Shown here piece by piece: positions 39,317 through 41,661 of a stretch of 41,661 bases of DNA. The notes below the pieces were generated by a model. The model was not told where the DNA came from, ran no database searches, and saw nothing but the letters and a program-made list of their open reading frames with translations. The position numbers and the translations under genes are program-made. The DNA comes from a virus: positions 1 to 41,661 of the IMG/VR virus record IMGVR_UViG_3300047312_000054; one strand, written 5' to 3'. The stretch's first letter is position 1; each line of letters begins with the position of its first letter.

Positions 39317-40855
39317 ATGAAACGTACATTTTTTTGGTTATTTTTCGTACCAGCGGTAATCGCGGCGGCGTCTAGGGCGCACGCCGCTCCGGTTCCTGGC
39401 GTGAACCTCCGCGCTGGGCAATCGGTCACGGTTAGTTGCAAATCCGGCCCCGCTACGCCCACCCCGATCGCCACGCCGACGCCGACTGTTACGCCTTCGC
39501 CCATTCCCAGCCCCACCCCGACCCCTGTCGCCACGCCGACGCCAGTACCCTTGGGTGCGCCGATGAAGGCCAACGATTTCTTGAACACGATGGGCGCCGA
39601 CACCCACATCATCCAGGGGCATGAGACCACGAACGCGGTCATCAACGGATTGGCCTACACGGGACTGCGCAATATCCGCGATGACGCCACGCATAACACC
39701 TCGGGCGCTGGCTCTGTAGCCAGTCTGTGCGCGGTCCACGCTGCCACGGGCGCGATGGTGGATGAGTTGCCGATCGTTGACGCCGACCCGAACAATATCG
39801 CGGATACCAAGGCGATGTACGAGCAGCTCGCGATCTGTGGCGCGATGCTCGCGGCCGAGGGTCCGAACGAGCCCAACAATTTCAGCTTTCACTACCTCGG
39901 CAACCAATGCGGACCCTTTGGCGGTTCGTGGTTCGCCTGCGCTCAGTATCAGCGCGATCTCTACCAACTGGTGCATACCGACCCGTTGCTGGCGGGTAAG
40001 CAGGTTTGGGGTCAGACCAACGTGGGCGCGCAGACCGAGAACGAGGACCTGCAATGGCTGACGATACCGCCCGGTGCGAACGTCCCGCTCCCTGTCGGAA
40101 CGCAGTTCGCCGACGTCGCCAACACGCACAATTATCTAAGCGGCAATGGCGCGTCCAGCAACACGCCAATCGATAATCATGTGTGGTATGCAGAGTCCGT
40201 CGCGCGCAGCGGCCCCTACGCGGGGCTGTGGGACTTGTGCAACGAATACACTGGCGCGACCTGGGCGCACGGGTTTCCCGCCGCGGTTCCATGCGAGGCG
40301 GCCAATTCGCAGAACTTCATGCCGAAGGTCACCACCGAGACTAACTTCTTCCCGAGCCCCACACAGACTACGCTGCAAGGGAAGATGATCGTCGATCTGT
40401 ACCTGCAGGCGGCGCGGATGGGATTCGCCAACACGTTCGTCTATTTGCTCTTCAACGAGGGGTCGCAGGGTGGCGCATTCTTCAACACCAATGGCGACGA
40501 GGGCGACGCGGGCAATGCGACCGCGCTAGGCATCTACACCCATAATATGACGACGATTCTCGCCGATACATCGTCGGCTTTTACGCTAGTGCCGGTGTCT
40601 TACTCCATCACCGGCTTGCCGGCGACCGGCTACAGCCTGCTCTTGCAAAAGAGCAATGGCACTTACGAGTTGGCGGTTTGGGGCGAAGCATTCGCCAGTC
40701 AGACCTCGACGCCAGTTACGGTGAATCTGGGTTCGGTACGCCCGAACGTGCGCATCTACGATCCGACGATTGGGGCGGCCCCGATAACGACGCTGGCGAA
40801 CGTGAGCTCGGTGCCAGTGACGCTGGTAGATCACCCGCTAATCGTGGAGTTCTGA
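39317..40855 (+). CDS. Secreted glycoside hydrolase-like protein (right copy)
   Basis: Identical to the gene at 42-1580; signal peptide, Thr-Pro linker, Asn-Glu-Pro acid/base motif and Glu341 as described there. This copy shows the full upstream context: it starts 24 bp after the lipoprotein stop, in the same direction. The ATG was chosen because the signal peptide begins there; a longer in-frame reading frame from 39080 overlaps the lipoprotein gene and is not credible. Confidence 0.7.
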   Translation: MKRTFFWLFFVPAVIAAASRAHAAPVPGVNLRAGQSVTVSCKSGPATPTPIATPTPTVTPSPIPSPTPTPVATPTPVPLGAPMKANDFLNTMGADTHIIQGHETTNAVINGLAYTGLRNIRDDATHNTSGAGSVASLCAVHAATGAMVDELPIVDADPNNIADTKAMYEQLAICGAMLAAEGPNEPNNFSFHYLGNQCGPFGGSWFACAQYQRDLYQLVHTDPLLAGKQVWGQTNVGAQTENEDLQWLTIPPGANVPLPVGTQFADVANTHNYLSGNGASSNTPIDNHVWYAESVARSGPYAGLWDLCNEYTGATWAHGFPAAVPCEAANSQNFMPKVTTETNFFPSPTQTTLQGKMIVDLYLQAARMGFANTFVYLLFNEGSQGGAFFNTNGDEGDAGNATALGIYTHNMTTILADTSSAFTLVPVSYSITGLPATGYSLLLQKSNGTYELAVWGEAFASQTSTPVTVNLGSVRPNVRIYDPTIGAAPITTLANVSSVPVTLVDHPLIVEF

Positions 40856-40874
40856 TGAAAAGAGGTCGCCGACA

Positions 40875-40894
40875 AAGGTTGCGGCGGCGAGCTA
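40875..40894 (+). repeat. Right 20-bp direct repeat of the glycosidase cassette
   Basis: AAGGTTGCGGCGGCGAGCTA, matched with one mismatch at 39273-39292. Its last three bases are the stop codon of the opposing exonuclease gene. Confidence 0.6.
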
Positions 40895-41661
40895 ATCCTT
40901 CGCTTCCTTGATCGTCCAGTAATCTTCGCCGCGCTTCCGGTATGGCGCAAGGTTCACGCCAGCGGCCTCCAGCGCCTTCTGATCCAGCGTCATGCGGCCG
41001 CGCGTGCGCGTGATAGTCAGCGGCCCGATCTGGTTTGTCGCGCCGGTGCATACCGCAAGCAGCTTCGCCTTGAGCTTCTTCGTCTCGCGCTCTATGCGGC
41101 CGGCCTCCAGCGTTAGCGTGGCATACTCAGCCGCGATCGCCAGCAGCGCGAGCTCGGAGATCTCGACACTGCCCTGATAGGTCGGGATTTCGGGCGGCGT
41201 GCGGTTAACGACATTCCACCAGAACGCGCGCTCCTTCTCGAATAACTCAGCCTGGTACGCGGCGTCGGGCTCAACCGGCACCAGCACGCCATCTTCGCCG
41301 TCGAAGCTCCAGTAATGGAGCACCTTGGACCCGAGGACCATCAGGATATGCTGCGCTTGAGCCCAATACTCGAATGGGACGGTCCCTTCCTTGGCCTCGT
41401 TGTGCATCGCGCGGCCAACCCATTTGATTTCGACGGGCGTCTTGGTGTCGAGGTCGTAGCCATCGAGGGATGCGCGGAGCCATTCGTGCTCCGAATGGAC
41501 GGCCAGCGTCGGGACTGGCGCAAGGCCGGTCTCCATCGTGTAGGCGATACGCGCGACTGCCTCGAGGTCCTTGCCGCGCTGCTGCGCCCAGTTGGACGGA
41601 TCCTCGGCGACGAGGCCGGTCTTGATCTGCCATAGCTCGGTGAGCGTCGTGTACGGGGACG
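40892..41661 (-). CDS. YqaJ-family exonuclease, second allele (partial, N-terminus cut by window)
   Basis: This is the same gene as 1617-2483 but with about 36 base differences. Six residues differ: His to Ser, Glu to Lys, Ala to Ser, Val to Ser, Pro to Leu and Ala to Thr. The metal-site motif Asp...Glu-Ile-Lys is kept. The frame runs off the right edge, so the N-terminus is missing. Confidence 0.85.
   Translation of the reverse strand, partial: SPYTTLTELWQIKTGLVAEDPSNWAQQRGKDLEAVARIAYTMETGLAPVPTLAVHSEHEWLRASLDGYDLDTKTPVEIKWVGRAMHNEAKEGTVPFEYWAQAQHILMVLGSKVLHYWSFDGEDGVLVPVEPDAAYQAELFEKERAFWWNVVNRTPPEIPTYQGSVEISELALLAIAAEYATLTLEAGRIERETKKLKAKLLAVCTGATNQIGPLTITRTRGRMTLDQKALEAAGVNLAPYRKRGEDYWTIKEAKD

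Larger units (their letters stand above)
39276..41661. repeat. Right copy of the terminal overlap
   Basis: This equals 1-2386 shifted by 39,275. Identity is complete to 41050, then about 94% to the end. The mismatches cause six amino-acid differences in the exonuclease, most of the rest being silent, as expected for a natural second allele rather than sequencing errors. Confidence 0.93.

Noticed and set aside
30243-40855. Diversity-generating retroelement or CRISPR array
   Set aside because: No reverse transcriptase gene, no template/variable repeat pair and no regularly spaced repeats were seen in this or any other part of the window.

Overview
The window is an almost complete temperate tailed phage with a T7-like (podovirus) virion plan. 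Gene order and families resemble temperate podoviruses of the Bordetella BPP-1 / Burkholderia BcepC6B type. The host looks like a GC-rich Gram-negative bacterium: the base composition is roughly 60% G+C by eye, there is a lipoprotein, several Sec signal peptides and a lysis block, and a tRNA-Lys-like 3' end lies beside the integrase. Thr-Pro-rich linkers occur in secreted proteins of several GC-rich environmental lineages, but the sequence does not fix the host.

The two ends overlap. Bases 1-2386 recur at 39276-41661, so the genome unit is about 39,275 bp. The copies are identical over the first 1,775 bp and then differ at about 36 of 611 positions, with no indels, inside an exonuclease gene. 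The contig therefore probably joins two co-existing strains.

Layout on the unit. (a) 1617-5838, minus strand: a tightly overlapped early operon with a YqaJ-type exonuclease, a probable annealing partner and small zinc-binding or membrane proteins, driven by a promoter at about 5872-5901. (b) 5945-6764: control region with back-to-back promoters, twin operator-like palindromes and a helix-turn-helix regulator. (c) 6770-8672: tyrosine integrase, small genes including an excisionase-like protein, and a putative attP made of the 3' half of a tRNA-Lys gene between two perfect 20-bp repeats. (d) 8673-11863: HNH endonuclease, replication initiator with an internal hexamer repeat, DUF1064 nuclease and small zinc proteins. 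(e) 11865-18744: terminase subunits, small structural or accessory genes, an Acb2-like anti-CBASS protein, portal, Bbp19-like protein and scaffold. (f) 18744-30629: major capsid with a hairpin-rich leader, tail tube adaptor and nozzle, gp13-like protein, three internal virion proteins (the last with a lytic transglycosylase) and a tail-fibre anchor domain. One small two-helix membrane gene runs against this operon. (g) 30626-37427: three large beta-helix proteins, each beginning with a Sec signal peptide. (h) 37482-39293: lysis block with a spanin-like membrane protein, GH108 endolysin, holin-like protein and lipoprotein. (i) 39317-40855 (= 42-1580): a secreted clan-A-type glycoside hydrolase between near-perfect 20-bp direct repeats.

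The most unusual feature is the set of Sec-exported spike-like and glycosidase-like proteins in the tail-fibre position of a phage whose virion should assemble in the cytoplasm. The attP architecture, the twin-operator switch, the antisense membrane gene, the Acb2-like gene and the two-allele terminal overlap are also worth following up.
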